Positions 53,951 to 63,966 of a stretch of 64,000 nt of DNA are shown here, piece by piece. Below the pieces are notes generated by a model. It did no database searches. It saw nothing but the letters and a program-made list of their open reading frames with translations, and was not told the DNA's origin. The stretch's first letter is position 1, and every line of letters begins with the position of its first letter. The position numbers and the translations under genes were made by a program. Origin of the DNA: an uncultured Lachnospiraceae bacterium (GTDB lineage Bacteria > Bacillota > Clostridia > Lachnospirales > Lachnospiraceae); the NCBI GenBank assembly GCA_944383265.1, contig CALWOX010000009.1:60321-124320 (forward strand). The letters run 5' to 3'.

Positions 53951-56671
53951 ATGGCAAATCTTGTAGAAAAAATATTCGGAACTCACAGCGAGAGGGAATT
54001 AAAGAGAATATATCCCATAGTGGACAGGATAGTCGCTATGCGTGATGAGATGGCGGCGAAGTCGGATGAGGAGCTGAGAGCTCAGACCGAGAAATTCAAG
54101 GCGCGCCTTGCTGACGGAGAGACACTTGACGATATACTTCCCGAGGCCTTCGCTACAGTCAGAGAGGCTTCAAGGAGAGTGCTCGGAATGGAGCATTTCC
54201 CTGTACAGCTTATCGGTGGAATAGTTCTCCACCAGGGTCGTATAGCTGAGATGAAAACAGGTGAAGGAAAGACACTTGTGTCCACCTGTCCGGCTTATCT
54301 GAACGCTCTTGCGGGAAAGGGCGTACATATAGTTACGGTAAACGATTATCTTGCAAAGCGTGACGCCGAGTGGATGGGAAGAGTCCATGAGTTTTTGGGA
54401 CTTAAGGTCGGAGTGGTTTTAAACAGCATGAACTCCGAGGAGAGAAAGGCGGCATACGCCTGCGACATCACCTATGTCACAAATAACGAGCTGGGCTTTG
54501 ACTATCTGAGAGACAACATGGCTATATATAAGGAACAGCTTGTGCTGAGAGATCTTGATTACGCCATCATAGACGAGGTCGACTCGGTGCTCATAGACGA
54601 GGCGCGTACTCCTCTTATCATATCGGGACAGTCGGGAAAGAGCACAAAGCTCTATGAGGCTTGCGATATCATCGCAAAGCAGCTTGAGAGAGGAGAGGCA
54701 TCCGCAGAGTTCTCAAAGATAAACGCCATCATGGGTGAGGAGATCGAGGAGACGGGAGACTATATCGTAGATGAGAAGGATAAGACGGTAAACCTTACAG
54801 AGGAAGGTGTAAGGAAGGTCGAGAATTTCTTCCATATAAATAACCTTGCGGATCCCGAAAACCTTGAGATACAGCATAATATCATACTTGCTTTAAGGGC
54901 AAACAACCTTATGCACAGAGACAAGGACTACGTTGTAAAAGACGATGAGATCCTTATAGTTGATGAGTTTACAGGCCGTATAATGCCCGGACGTCGCTAC
55001 AGTGACGGACTTCATCAGGCTATAGAGGCAAAGGAGCACGTTAAGGTAAAGAGAGAGTCAAAGACTCTTGCGACCATAACCTTCCAGAACTTCTTCAACA
55101 AGTTCAACAAGAAGGCCGGCATGACAGGTACGGCTCAGACAGAGGAGAAGGAGTTCAGAAACATTTACGGCATGGATGTTATAGTCATCCCCACCAACAA
55201 GCCTGTCATAAGAAAGGACCTTGAGGATGCCGTATTTAAGACAAAGAGAGAAAAATTCAATGCCGTATGCAACGAGGTGGAGGAGGCCTACAAGAAGGGA
55301 CAGCCTGTCCTTGTCGGAACTATAACCATAGAGACCTCGGAGCTCCTTTCAAACATGCTCAGAAAGCGCGGAATACCTCACAAGGTACTGAACGCCAAAT
55401 TCCATGAGCTGGAGGCCGAGATAGTTGCAGAGGCAGGACGCCACAAGGCCGTGACTATTGCAACGAACATGGCGGGCCGTGGTACCGATATAAAGCTTGA
55501 CGAGGAGGCGAGAGCCCTCGGAGGACTCAAGATAATAGGTACGGAGAGACATGAGTCACGTCGTATCGACAATCAGCTGAGAGGACGTTCAGGACGTCAG
55601 GGAGACCCCGGAGAATCAAGATTCTACCTTTCTCTTGAGGACGACCTTTTAAGACTTTTCGGTGCGGAAAATCTTATGTCCGTATTTGAGAAGCTCGGAG
55701 TTGAGGAAGGAGAGCAGATAGAGCATAAGATGCTCTCAAAGGCTATCGAGAATGCCCAGAAGAAGATCGAAGGAAACAACTTCGGAATCCGTGAGAACCT
55801 CCTTAAGTATGATGAGGTGAATAACGAGCAGAGAGATGTCATCTACGCTGAGAGAAGGAAGGTCCTTGACGGCGTAAATATGAGAGATCTCATTGTGAAG
55901 ATGATACAGGATATAGTCGACAATTCTGTCGATATGACCATATCCGAGGACCAGACTCCCGAGAACTGGGATATGAAGGCGCTCAATATGCTCCTTCTCC
56001 CTGTTATCCCTCTTGAGCCCATAAGGATCAGCGAGGAAGCCTTCAAGAAAATGCACAGGGACGAGCTTAAGCAGATGCTCAAGGAGCAGGCTATAAAGCT
56101 CTATGAGACAAAGGAGTCTCAGTTCCCCGATCCCGAGCAGATAAGAGAGCTTGAGAGAATAGTCCTTTTGAAGGTTATAGACAATAAGTGGATGAATCAT
56201 ATAGACGATATGGTTCAGTTGAGAGAGGGTATAGGTCTTATGGCTTACGGCCAGAAGGATCCTCTCGTAGAATACAAGATGGCGGGCTATGAGATGTTTG
56301 ACGGAATGATAGCCGCCATAACAGAGGAAACAGTAAGGATACTCTTCCACATTCAGGTACAGCAGAAGGTGGAGAGAGAGCCTGCCGCAAAGATAACAGG
56401 AACCAACAGGGATACTTCTGCTGTTCAGACTCCGAAGAAGAGAGAGGTAAGAAGGATATATCCCAATGACCCCTGCCCCTGCGGAAGCGGAAAAAAATTC
56501 AAACAGTGCCACGGAAAGGATCTGAAGCCCGGAGATATCATAGACTTCTCGAAGATCCGTCCCGCGGCGCCTCAGCAGACTGAAGCCCCTGCGGCATCGC
56601 AGCAGGATGAGGCCAAGGTTCCCGCAGCTGATGCGGCACATTCCGACAGCGAGGGCTCACAGGAAAAATAG
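53951..56671 (+). CDS. secA: preprotein translocase ATPase SecA
   Basis: Motor of the Sec pathway, 906 residues. Walker A region [22 protein letters not shown] (DEAD-like Walker B), the preprotein crosslinking domain, second helicase lobe with [12 protein letters not shown] and [19 protein letters not shown], helical scaffold, and a C-terminal zinc-binding SEC-C motif ([16 protein letters not shown]) followed by an Ala/Gln/Glu tail. ATG at 53951 follows AGGAGACGG. It is followed 31 bases later by prfB, as in many Firmicutes. Confidence 0.98.
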   Translation: MANLVEKIFGTHSERELKRIYPIVDRIVAMRDEMAAKSDEELRAQTEKFKARLADGETLDDILPEAFATVREASRRVLGMEHFPVQLIGGIVLHQGRIAEMKTGEGKTLVSTCPAYLNALAGKGVHIVTVNDYLAKRDAEWMGRVHEFLGLKVGVVLNSMNSEERKAAYACDITYVTNNELGFDYLRDNMAIYKEQLVLRDLDYAIIDEVDSVLIDEARTPLIISGQSGKSTKLYEACDIIAKQLERGEASAEFSKINAIMGEEIEETGDYIVDEKDKTVNLTEEGVRKVENFFHINNLADPENLEIQHNIILALRANNLMHRDKDYVVKDDEILIVDEFTGRIMPGRRYSDGLHQAIEAKEHVKVKRESKTLATITFQNFFNKFNKKAGMTGTAQTEEKEFRNIYGMDVIVIPTNKPVIRKDLEDAVFKTKREKFNAVCNEVEEAYKKGQPVLVGTITIETSELLSNMLRKRGIPHKVLNAKFHELEAEIVAEAGRHKAVTIATNMAGRGTDIKLDEEARALGGLKIIGTERHESRRIDNQLRGRSGRQGDPGESRFYLSLEDDLLRLFGAENLMSVFEKLGVEEGEQIEHKMLSKAIENAQKKIEGNNFGIRENLLKYDEVNNEQRDVIYAERRKVLDGVNMRDLIVKMIQDIVDNSVDMTISEDQTPENWDMKALNMLLLPVIPLEPIRISEEAFKKMHRDELKQMLKEQAIKLYETKESQFPDPEQIRELERIVLLKVIDNKWMNHIDDMVQLREGIGLMAYGQKDPLVEYKMAGYEMFDGMIAAITEETVRILFHIQVQQKVEREPAAKITGTNRDTSAVQTPKKREVRRIYPNDPCPCGSGKKFKQCHGKDLKPGDIIDFSKIRPAAPQQTEAPAASQQDEAKVPAADAAHSDSEGSQEK

Positions 56672-56702
56672 TTATTATAAGTTTTGAAAGGTGGTGACAC
56701 TT

Positions 56703-57840
56703 TTGGTTGAACTTGAACAGTTCCGGTTCGAGCTTTCGAACTTGGAAAAACCACTGGTGGAAGTGAGGGATTCACTTTGACCTTGAGGGCAAGACTCAGA
56801 GGATAGACGAACTTGAAAAAATGATGGAGGAGCCCGGATTTTGGGACAATGCGGAAAACTCCACCAAAATAGTTAAGGAACTCAAACTTTTAAAGGACAG
56901 CGTTAAAGCGGCCAAGGATCTGGAACAGCAGTATGAGGACATAGCCACTATGATGGATATGGCCGATGAGGAGGACGACAAGACACTTATACCTGAAATA
57001 CGAAGTATGATGTCGGCGTTCTCCGCTGATCTTGAAAAGACCAGGATATCAACTCTTCTCACAGGAGAATACGATTCAAACAATGCTGTTGTCAGCCTGA
57101 ATGCGGGAGCCGGAGGAACGGAGGCCTGCGATTTCAACTCTATGCTGTACCGCATGTACAGCAGATGGGCTGAGGCCCACGGCTTCGGGCTTAAGGTGTT
57201 TGACTACCAGCCGGGAGATGAGGCCGGCATTAAATCCGTGACCTTTCAGGTGAACGGTGAGAACGCCTACGGATTCCTGAAATCAGAGGCGGGAGTTCAC
57301 AGGCTTGTAAGGATATCACCATTTAATGCACAGAACAAAAGGCAGACATCCTTCGTATCATGTGATGTTATGCCTGAGCTTAATGATGACCTTGAGATAG
57401 AGATAGATCCTTCAGACCTCAAAATTGACACATACAGGGCGTCGGGAGCCGGCGGTCAGCACATCAACAAGACCTCATCGGCTGTCAGGATAACCCATCT
57501 TCCTACAGGAATAGTCTGTGCCTGCCAGGAGGAGAGAAGCCAGTTTATGAACAAGGAAAGAGCTATGCAGATGCTTAAGGCCAAGCTCTATATGATAAAG
57601 GAGCAGGCTCATGCTGAGAAGCTTTCCGATATAAGAGGCGACATAAAGGATATAGCATGGGGTAGCCAGATCAGATCCTATGTGCTTCAGCCCTATACCA
57701 TGGTCAAAGATGTGAGAACAGGTGAGGAAACCGGAAATACACAGGCTGTTCTCGACGGAGATATAGATAATTTTATCAGTGCGTATCTTCGTTGGCTGCA
57801 GCTCGGAAAGCCTGACAGAAGGGTTTCCGACAGCGAGTAA
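56703..57840 (+). CDS. prfB: peptide chain release factor 2, made by programmed +1 frameshift
   Basis: Recognises UGA and UAA stops. The first 25 codons start at TTG 56703, 5 bases after AAAGGTGGTGA, and read VELEQFRFELSNLEKPLVEV before CTT TGA at 56775-56780. A +1 shift at CTT skips T56778 and continues with GAC at 56779, giving DLEGKTQRIDELEKMMEEPG. Total about 378 residues. RF2 features: the SPF tripeptide (RLVRISPFNAQNK) and SGAGGQHINKTSSAVR with the catalytic GGQ. The in-frame TGA is the normal autoregulation: low RF2 favours the shift. Anyone calling the gene from an internal ATG (56821) would lose the first 40 residues. Confidence 0.96.
56763..56781 (+). promoter_or_regulatory. RF2 programmed frameshift site
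   Basis: GTGAGGGATTCACTTTGAC. CTT TGA C is the canonical slip site. The Shine-Dalgarno-like GAGGG ends 5 bases before CTT, two more than the usual 3 in AGGGGGTATCTTTGAC, and is weaker. Confidence 0.9.
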
Positions 57841-57870
57841 TATTTCTTTCCTGAAAAGCGGGGGAATGAT

Positions 57871-58335
57871 ATGGAGAAAAATGACGAGACTCGTGGAAAA
57901 AAGACAAGCTATTATATTGTCAAGGAAAAGGCTCTGCCTGAGGTACTTCTGAAGGTTGCCACAGTGAAAAAGCTGCTTGAGAGAGACCCCAAGCTCAGCA
58001 TCATTGCGGCGGTAGAAGCTGAGGGGATCAGCAGAAGCTCATTCTACAAATATAAAGACGATATAATGGAGTTCAATGATACTGCAAAGGGCAGGACTAT
58101 TACCTTTGTCATGCAGATGGCGGACTCCCCGGGCTTGCTTGCCGAAGTACTGAAGATGATAGCGGGCTATGGAGCGAATGTGCTTACCATACATCAATCC
58201 ATACCTGTAAACGGAGTTGCGACACTGACTATCAGCATCGAGGTTCCCGCTGATGTCGGAGATGTATCGAGACTCATCACAGAGATAGAACATCTTGACT
58301 CTGTTCATTATGTGAAAGTCGTGAGCAGAGAATAA
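57871..58335 (+). CDS. pheB: UPF0735 ACT domain-containing protein (PheB-like)
   Basis: A 154-residue cytosolic protein of the UPF0735 family. The N-terminal half has YYIVKEKALPEVLLKVATVK and a helix-turn-helix-like GISRSSFYKYKDDI; the C-terminal half is an ACT domain (MADSPGLLAEVLKMIAGYGA, HQSIPVNGVATLTISI). PheB has been linked to phenylalanine metabolism in Bacillus, but its function is not settled. GCGGGGGAATGAT precedes the ATG. Ends at a strong terminator. Confidence 0.9.
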   Translation: MEKNDETRGKKTSYYIVKEKALPEVLLKVATVKKLLERDPKLSIIAAVEAEGISRSSFYKYKDDIMEFNDTAKGRTITFVMQMADSPGLLAEVLKMIAGYGANVLTIHQSIPVNGVATLTISIEVPADVGDVSRLITEIEHLDSVHYVKVVSRE

Positions 58336-58340
58336 AATAA

Positions 58341-58384
58341 TCCATGCCCTGTGCAAACAAAACGCTGCGGGGCATGGAATTTTT
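58341..58384 (+). terminator. terminator after pheB
   Basis: TCCATGCCC (58341-58349) pairs with GGGCATGGA (58370-58378), followed by five T. Confidence 0.88.
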
Positions 58385-58460
58385 ATTCAAACATTTTGAG
58401 CCACATTTATCTATGAATAAAATTCGTTTGATATATAAGACAAACAGAGCCTGGTATATA

Positions 58461-58835
58461 TTATATCTTGAGAAGCTGAGAAACTGACGCTATTGATATT
58501 CCCTGCATGGAGAGCATTTCCTCATAATATTTAAAGAGAGGCTGTCCGATCACAGGGTCCTTAAGTGCACAATAAAACATAAAAAGACTTATATAGAGAA
58601 GAAGACTGAAGACTATAGCGGCGGAAGAAAGGATAAGACCTGCCAATGCGGTCTTGGAAAAAACACCGTTTTCTCGGGAGAGCACAGATATCGTAAGTCC
58701 TACAGCACCGAAAAAGAATGCTGTGAAAATTCCTTCGGGGAAATTCAAGATAATCTCGAGAAATCCGAAAGCCCCGAGGAAAAATCCGTATGTGGAAAGT
58801 GCTTTTTTGCCGGGATTAAATAAATTCTTACTCAT
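58461..58835 (-). CDS. small membrane protein of unknown function
   Basis: A 124-residue protein with three hydrophobic segments (about 16-33, 36-50 and 62-90), basic N-terminus KNLFNPGKKA. Glycine-rich first span (YGFFLGAFGFLEIIL) and a polar C-terminal tail of about 30 residues. It resembles short DUF4190-type membrane proteins in layout, but I cannot assign a family. The ribosome site on the minus strand is weak, so the start is uncertain. It is the only support for coding in the 575 bases between pheB and tsaE, and the plus strand there shows no family match. Confidence 0.6.
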   Translation of the reverse strand: MSKNLFNPGKKALSTYGFFLGAFGFLEIILNFPEGIFTAFFFGAVGLTISVLSRENGVFSKTALAGLILSSAAIVFSLLLYISLFMFYCALKDPVIGQPLFKYYEEMLSMQGISIASVSQLLKI

Positions 58836-58910
58836 AACTGTTTAATAATAGCACTTGGGTGAATTACTTGCAATAGACGGAGGCTTGTTCTATAATTACT
58901 TATATTTTGT

Positions 58911-59363
58911 ATGGAGATAATCAGACGGCTTATGACTATAAAGTACGATGCCTATTCAGAAGATGACACAAAAAATATCGGCAGAGAGCTTGGAAAAAAT
59001 GCATCACAGGGAGAACTGTATTGTCTTGACGGAGATCTTGGAGTCGGAAAGACCGTTTTTGCAAAGGGCTTTGCCGAAGGTCTTTGTGTGAAAGAAACGG
59101 TAGACTCCCCAACATTTACTATTTTAAAGGAATATACGGACGGCAGACTGCCTCTATACCATTTTGATGTATACAGAATAGCGGATCCTGACGAAATGCT
59201 TGAGATCGGTTATGAGGATTTCTTTTATGGAGACGGGGTATGTCTTGTGGAGTGGGCTTCGCTTATCGAGGAGCTGATCCCTGAAAAGGCCATAAGGATA
59301 AATATTGAAAAAGACAATGAGAAGGGCTTTGACTACAGAAAAATAACAGTTGAAAGGCCTTAA
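58911..59363 (+). CDS. tsaE: t6A biosynthesis ATPase TsaE
   Basis: Small P-loop ATPase (150 residues) that, with TsaB and TsaD, makes threonylcarbamoyl-adenosine at position 37 of ANN-decoding tRNAs. Walker A is DGDLGVGKTVFAKG; SPTFTILKEY, LYHFDVYRI and VEWASLIEELIP are the family motifs. Start is either 58911 or the ATG at 58932, which has GGAG 16 bases upstream. First gene of the tsaE-tsaB-rimI cluster. Confidence 0.96.
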   Translation: MEIIRRLMTIKYDAYSEDDTKNIGRELGKNASQGELYCLDGDLGVGKTVFAKGFAEGLCVKETVDSPTFTILKEYTDGRLPLYHFDVYRIADPDEMLEIGYEDFFYGDGVCLVEWASLIEELIPEKAIRINIEKDNEKGFDYRKITVERP

Positions 59364-59450
59364 TGGATAACATAAAAAAATTGCAGACTTACGCTGAAAT
59401 AATATAGTGTTTAAAGTCGCGAAATCCTATAAAAAGAGGAATGACAGATA

Positions 59451-60275
59451 ATGAAGATCCTTGCAATAGAAGCCTCAGGCCTTGTGGCCTCTGTGGCTGT
59501 AACGGAAGATGACATATTGAAGGCTGAATTTACAGTCAACAACAAGCTTACACATTCACAGACTCTTTTGCCTATGCTTAAGGAAATGATGCATATATCA
59601 GGCGAGAGCCTTGATGATATTGATGCTATAGCTGTATCTGCAGGACCGGGCTCATTTACAGGCCTCAGGATAGGTGCGGCTACCGCAAAGGGGCTTGCCC
59701 TTGCAAAGGATATCCCCATCATAAAAATTTCCTCTCTTGAGGCTCTTATGTACGAATTGGCGTCGGATTCTCATGACGTGATATGTCCGATAATGGATGC
59801 CAGAAGAGGTCAGGTCTACTGCGCGGCATGGAGAGATGGCGAAAAGCTGATCCCTGAAAAGGCCTGCGCTATAGAAGAACTCCTTGCGGAGCTTGAGAAC
59901 ATAGGGAGAGACATTGTTTTTTCGGGTGACGGAGTGCCTGTATATTCAAAGATGATAGAATCAGGATTTCAATCGAAAGAAATCAGGATTTTTTTTGCTG
60001 ATTCACCCAATAACAGACAGAGAGCGGCCTCTGTAGCGGCTCTCGGAATGAAAAAATACAGGGAGTGGCTTGAAAACAACGGGCTTGACTCGGGAACGAT
60101 AAGGAAAAACGGAGCAGGCAGCATAAGCTGTTTTGATGATACGGTTATGAATTCGGATGATTTTGTCCCGGAATATCTGAGGAAGCCCCAGGCTGAAAGA
60201 GAAAAGGATGCCGGACTTTTGGAAGATCCCGGCTTAAAAAGTCTCAGGAAAATAGCAAATGGTGCGAAGGATTGA
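59451..60275 (+). CDS. tsaB: t6A biosynthesis protein TsaB
   Basis: ASKHA-fold partner of TsaD, 274 residues. MKILAIEASG begins the nucleotide fold and SAGPGSFTGLRIGAATAKGL is the TsaB signature; the C-terminal 40 residues are polar and variable. AAGAGGAATG precedes the ATG. Overlaps rimI by 17 bases. Confidence 0.95.
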   Translation: MKILAIEASGLVASVAVTEDDILKAEFTVNNKLTHSQTLLPMLKEMMHISGESLDDIDAIAVSAGPGSFTGLRIGAATAKGLALAKDIPIIKISSLEALMYELASDSHDVICPIMDARRGQVYCAAWRDGEKLIPEKACAIEELLAELENIGRDIVFSGDGVPVYSKMIESGFQSKEIRIFFADSPNNRQRAASVAALGMKKYREWLENNGLDSGTIRKNGAGSISCFDDTVMNSDDFVPEYLRKPQAEREKDAGLLEDPGLKSLRKIANGAKD

Positions 60276-60723
60276 TTATAAAACAGAAAAACTTACAGCG
60301 GACAGGCTTACGGAGCTTACGGAGCTTGATATGAGATGCTTCCCTGAATCTCCGTGGGGATACGATGCTTTCGAAAAAAATATGTCAAACGGATATGACA
60401 GCTGCCTTATATGTACAGGAAACGATGGCAGGATATGGGGGTATTGTATAATTCGCATATTGGATGCGGCGGAGATCCTTTTGATTGCTACAGACGAGAA
60501 AAAGAGAAGAATGGGAATTGCGGAGTCCCTTATGGAGACAGCCTTTGATATATGTGAAGAAAAAAAAGTTTCGGATATATTTCTTGAGGTCAGGGAGGGA
60601 AATACCGCAGCCCGAAGACTTTACGAGAAACTTGGCTTTTCCGAGATATCAAGAAGGAAGGCTTATTACAGCAGCCCGATGGAGGATGCTGTAATAATGC
60701 AAAGGTCTTTTACACAGGCTTAG
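60259..60723 (+). CDS. rimI: ribosomal protein alanine N-acetyltransferase RimI (GNAT)
   Basis: GNAT acetyltransferase of 154 residues. RRMGIAESLMETAFDICEE is the acetyl-CoA loop (R/Q-x-x-G-x-A pattern), DIFLEVREGNTAARRLYEKL is typical of RimI, and YY near the C-terminus is the end motif. The place between tsaB and tsaD matches the common Firmicute order. Target ribosomal S18 is by family inference. Confidence 0.92.
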   Translation: MVRRIDYKTEKLTADRLTELTELDMRCFPESPWGYDAFEKNMSNGYDSCLICTGNDGRIWGYCIIRILDAAEILLIATDEKKRRMGIAESLMETAFDICEEKKVSDIFLEVREGNTAARRLYEKLGFSEISRRKAYYSSPMEDAVIMQRSFTQA

Positions 60724-60760
60724 GCTGTAATTTATTGACATAAAAGGAGGGTCAGACCTT

Positions 60761-61675
60761 ATGATGGATATATGTCTGCTTGGGACGGGAGGAATGCTGC
60801 CCATGCCCAAGAGATGGCTCACGTCTCTTATGCTGAGATGTGAGGGATCTAATATTTTGATAGATTGTGGTGAAGGGACACAGATCGCCATGAAGGAAGC
60901 CGGACTCAGTCCCAGACCAATAGATATAATGTGCTTTACGCACTATCATGCGGATCATATTTCCGGACTTCCGGGTATGCTTCTCGGTATGGGCAATTCC
61001 GACAGGACAGAGCCTGTAATAATGATCGGCCCTAAGGGCCTTTTTAATGTCGTCAGGTCTCTGCGCTGCATAGCTCCCGAGCTTCCTTTTGAACTCAGGT
61101 TTATAGAGCTTGATCAGAATACAGAGGAGTATAAGCTCGGACCTTACATAATAAAATGCTTTAAAGTAAATCATAATATCATGTGCTACGGATACTCGGT
61201 GACAGTACCGAGGAAGGGTCGATTTAATCCTGATGCCGCAAAGGAAAAGGGGATACCTGTAAAATACTGGAACAGGCTTCAGCACGGTGAGACCGTAAAG
61301 TCGGAGGATGGGAAAATATATACGCCTGATATGGTAATGGGTCCGGAGAGAAGGGGCCTTAAGGTGACCTATACTACCGACACAAGGCCATGTGAAAATA
61401 TAGTTAATGCCGCTGCGGGTTCCGACATTTTTGTGTGTGAGGGAATGTATGGAGAGCCCGGAATGGAGGAAAAGGCCAGAAGCTATAAACATATGACTAT
61501 GCGTGAGGCAGCAGAAATAGCCGCAAAGGCAAAGCCCTCGGAGCTTTGGTTTACACATTACAGCCCTTCAATGATAAATCCCAAGCAGTATCTTGGCGAG
61601 ATGAAGAAGATATTCCCTAACTGTCGATGCGGTAAGGACGGCATGATGAAAGAGCTGGATTACGCGGACGAATAA
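60761..61675 (+). CDS. rnz: ribonuclease Z-type MBL protein
   Basis: Metallo-beta-lactamase-fold endonuclease of 304 residues that likely trims tRNA 3' ends. LLGTGGMLPMPKRWLTS at the start, LIDCGEGTQIAM, the zinc motif FTHYHADHISGLPG, the exosite region after residue 85, TTDTRPCENI and WFTHYSPSM fit RNase Z. The tRNAs in this window that I could read do not encode CCA, which fits processing by RNase Z plus CCA addition. AAAGGAGGG precedes the ATG. Sits between rimI and tsaD. Confidence 0.87.
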   Translation: MMDICLLGTGGMLPMPKRWLTSLMLRCEGSNILIDCGEGTQIAMKEAGLSPRPIDIMCFTHYHADHISGLPGMLLGMGNSDRTEPVIMIGPKGLFNVVRSLRCIAPELPFELRFIELDQNTEEYKLGPYIIKCFKVNHNIMCYGYSVTVPRKGRFNPDAAKEKGIPVKYWNRLQHGETVKSEDGKIYTPDMVMGPERRGLKVTYTTDTRPCENIVNAAAGSDIFVCEGMYGEPGMEEKARSYKHMTMREAAEIAAKAKPSELWFTHYSPSMINPKQYLGEMKKIFPNCRCGKDGMMKELDYADE

Positions 61676-61706
61676 AAAAGAAACTTAAGAGGAGCATGGA
61701 TTTTAA

Positions 61707-62726
61707 ATGAAGGATGTTTTTATACTTGGAATAGAAAGCTCCTGCGATGAGACAGCGGCAGCAGTTGTAAAAAACGGCAGAGAGGTCCTCAGCAATATTA
61801 TTTCAAGTCAGATAGATATACATACTATATACGGAGGCGTGGTCCCCGAGATCGCGTCAAGACTTCATATTCAGAATATAAACGGGGTTATCAGACTTGC
61901 ACTTAAGGAAGCGGGAAAGACTTTTGATGACATAGACGCCATCGCTGTTACCTATGGCCCGGGCTTGGTCGGGGCCTTGCTTGCCGGAGTATCAGAGGCA
62001 AAGGCTTTGGCCTACGCCCTTAACAAGCCTTTGGTGGGAGTCCATCATATAGAAGGACATGTCGCCGCAAATTTTATCGCCCATCCTAAGCTCAAGCCGC
62101 CCTTTGTTTGCCTTATAGTATCCGGCGGACATACCCATCTTGTAGTGGTGAAGGACTACGGAAGCTTTGAGATAATAGGAAAAACCGGAGACGATGCCGC
62201 AGGGGAGGCTTTTGACAAGGTTGCCAGAGCTGTGGGACTCGGATATCCCGGAGGGCCTAAGGTGGACAAGCTTGCAAGAGAGGGAAATCCTCATGCCATA
62301 GAGTTCCCGAGAGGAGAGATAAAGGGGGCTCCCTACGATTTTACCTTCTCAGGCTTGAAATCCGCTGTTCTCAATTATATAAATCACGCAAATATGACAG
62401 GGGAAGAAATAAACAAGGCTGATCTGTGCGCTTCCTTCCAAAATGCGGTGGTGGAATCTCTTGTTGAGAGAACTGTGGCCTGCGCGAAGGAATACAAATA
62501 CGACACAGTGGCTATGGCGGGAGGCGTCAGCGCCAACTCCGCCCTGAGGAAGGCTATGGAGGAGGCCTGCACAAGTGCCGGTCTTTCATGCTGCTATCCT
62601 GATATTATTCTTTGTACAGATAATGCTGCTATGATTGCCTCTGCGGGATATTACGAATTTATTAACGGAAATATTGCGGATGAATATCTCAATGCAGTGC
62701 CCAATCTGAAGCTTGGCGAGAGATAA
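61707..62726 (+). CDS. tsaD: t6A synthase TsaD
   Basis: Catalytic subunit that transfers threonylcarbamoyl to tRNA, 339 residues. [14 protein letters not shown] at the start, [11 protein letters not shown], the iron ligands in [31 protein letters not shown] and [12 protein letters not shown] are all intact, as is the late [19 protein letters not shown] precedes the ATG. It completes the TsaBDE set; TsaC/Sua5 is not in this window. Confidence 0.98.
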   Translation: MKDVFILGIESSCDETAAAVVKNGREVLSNIISSQIDIHTIYGGVVPEIASRLHIQNINGVIRLALKEAGKTFDDIDAIAVTYGPGLVGALLAGVSEAKALAYALNKPLVGVHHIEGHVAANFIAHPKLKPPFVCLIVSGGHTHLVVVKDYGSFEIIGKTGDDAAGEAFDKVARAVGLGYPGGPKVDKLAREGNPHAIEFPRGEIKGAPYDFTFSGLKSAVLNYINHANMTGEEINKADLCASFQNAVVESLVERTVACAKEYKYDTVAMAGGVSANSALRKAMEEACTSAGLSCCYPDIILCTDNAAMIASAGYYEFINGNIADEYLNAVPNLKLGER

Positions 62727-62797
62727 AACTGACCGAAAATTGTATTAAGTCGAATTTATTAAATGGAGTATATTAAAGAGAAACAGAGACAGAAATT

Positions 62798-63568
62798 ATG
62801 GAAGAGAATCCGGATAGAAATTTAAAAGATAAGTATACCGCGGCTGAAAAGAAGATTTCAGCCATAGTTTTGGCTGCGGGCTCCGGGAGACGCATGCACT
62901 CCGGGGAGAAAAAGCAGTTTATGGACCTGTGCGGGATGCCTGTTGTCGTGCACAGCCTTCTTGCTTTTGAAAAAAACAAAAATATTGATTCAGTGGTCGT
63001 GGTGACAGCAAAGGAAGATGTGCATAGAATGCTCATGCTGAGCCTTCGCTATAATCTTCGCAAGGTGAAAAACATTGCGGAGGGCGGGGATATGAGATTC
63101 AAATCCGTATATTCGGGGCTTAAGGCTGTGGATGCGGATACGGACTACATACTTGTCCACGATGGGGCCAGACCGCTTGTTTCTCAGGAACTCATAGACA
63201 GATGCTGCGAATATGTCAGCATATATAAGGCCTGTGTGGCGGCTGTACCTGTGACGGACACCATAAAGATTGCCGATGACAGGATGTTTATAAAGGAAAC
63301 TGTCGACAGAAGCAGGCTTTGGGCGGTACAGACACCCCAGGCATTTTCATACAGCATATTTATGCGTGCATATGACAGACTTTATAATACAATACGAGAA
63401 TACAACTCCGACCCCTCAAAGATAACAGACGATGCGATGATCGTTGAAAATATGGGAGATACTCCTGTACACTTTGTGCCGGGAGAATACAGTAATATAA
63501 AAATAACGACACCCGAAGATATGCTCATAGCAAGGGCTTTTATTGAAGGAAAGGACAAAAATAAATAA
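62798..63568 (+). CDS. ispD: 2-C-methyl-D-erythritol 4-phosphate cytidylyltransferase
   Basis: MEP-pathway enzyme, 256 residues including a short polar extension of about 18. IVLAAGSGRRMHSGEKKQF is the CTP-binding loop, VHDGARPLVSQELIDRC and VPVTDTIK follow, and SRLWAVQTPQAF and TDDAMIVE are family-typical. Start at the ATG 62798 (AGAGACAG upstream); a later start within the extension is possible. Confidence 0.95.
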   Translation: MEENPDRNLKDKYTAAEKKISAIVLAAGSGRRMHSGEKKQFMDLCGMPVVVHSLLAFEKNKNIDSVVVVTAKEDVHRMLMLSLRYNLRKVKNIAEGGDMRFKSVYSGLKAVDADTDYILVHDGARPLVSQELIDRCCEYVSIYKACVAAVPVTDTIKIADDRMFIKETVDRSRLWAVQTPQAFSYSIFMRAYDRLYNTIREYNSDPSKITDDAMIVENMGDTPVHFVPGEYSNIKITTPEDMLIARAFIEGKDKNK

Positions 63569-63605
63569 CAAGTAAAAAATAATTTAAAAAAAGTGAAAAA
63601 AGTGC

Positions 63606-63634
63606 TTGACTTTATCTGACTTTTTTAATATTAT
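63606..63634 (+). promoter_or_regulatory. promoter of tRNA-Ser genes
   Basis: TTGACT (63606-63611), 17-base spacer, TATTAT (63629-63634), 30 bases before the first tRNA-Ser. Confidence 0.8.
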
Positions 63635-63664
63635 AGTTGAGCACGTTCGAGAGAACAAAAAGTT

Positions 63665-63750
63665 GGAAAGGTATCGAAGTGGTCATAACGAGGCGGTCTT
63701 GAAAACCGTTTGTCCGCAAGGGCGCGAGGGTTCGAATCCCTCCCTTTCCG
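63665..63750 (+). tRNA. tRNA-Ser (anticodon TGA)
   Basis: An 86-base class II tRNA: acceptor GGAAAGG with CCTTTCC, anticodon loop CTTGAAA in the GCGGT/ACCGT-type stem, long variable arm (TGTCCGCAAGGGCGC), T loop TTCGAAT. Discriminator G, CCA not encoded. Confidence 0.96.
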
Positions 63751-63805
63751 TTCGCAGAGCAAGGAATATGGGCTCGTGCCGAAAATTATTTACGAAAGTC
63801 GTTCA

Positions 63806-63894
63806 GCAGAAGTACCCAAGAGGCTGAAGGGGTTCCCCTGGAAAGGGAATAGGTCGTTAATAGCGGCGCGAGGGTTCAAATCCCTCCTTCTGCG
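63806..63894 (+). tRNA. tRNA-Ser (anticodon GGA)
   Basis: An 89-base class II tRNA: acceptor GCAGAAG with CTTCTGC, anticodon loop CTGGAAA in the TTCCC/GGGAA stem, long variable arm, T loop TTCAAAT. Discriminator G, CCA not encoded. 55 bases after the first tRNA-Ser, same transcript. Confidence 0.96.
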
Positions 63895-63933
63895 TTTCAT
63901 CCGGGAGGATGAAAAAAAGAGGAAAAAAAGTAC

Positions 63934-63962
63934 TTGACATAAAGTCGGTCGGGTGCTAATAT
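63934..63962 (+). promoter_or_regulatory. promoter reading out of the window
   Basis: TTGACA (63934-63939), 17-base spacer, TAATAT (63957-63962). Like the tRNA-Ser promoter it has the context GTRCTTGAC. The gene it drives is beyond the window. Confidence 0.65.
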
Positions 63963-63966
63963 AAAC

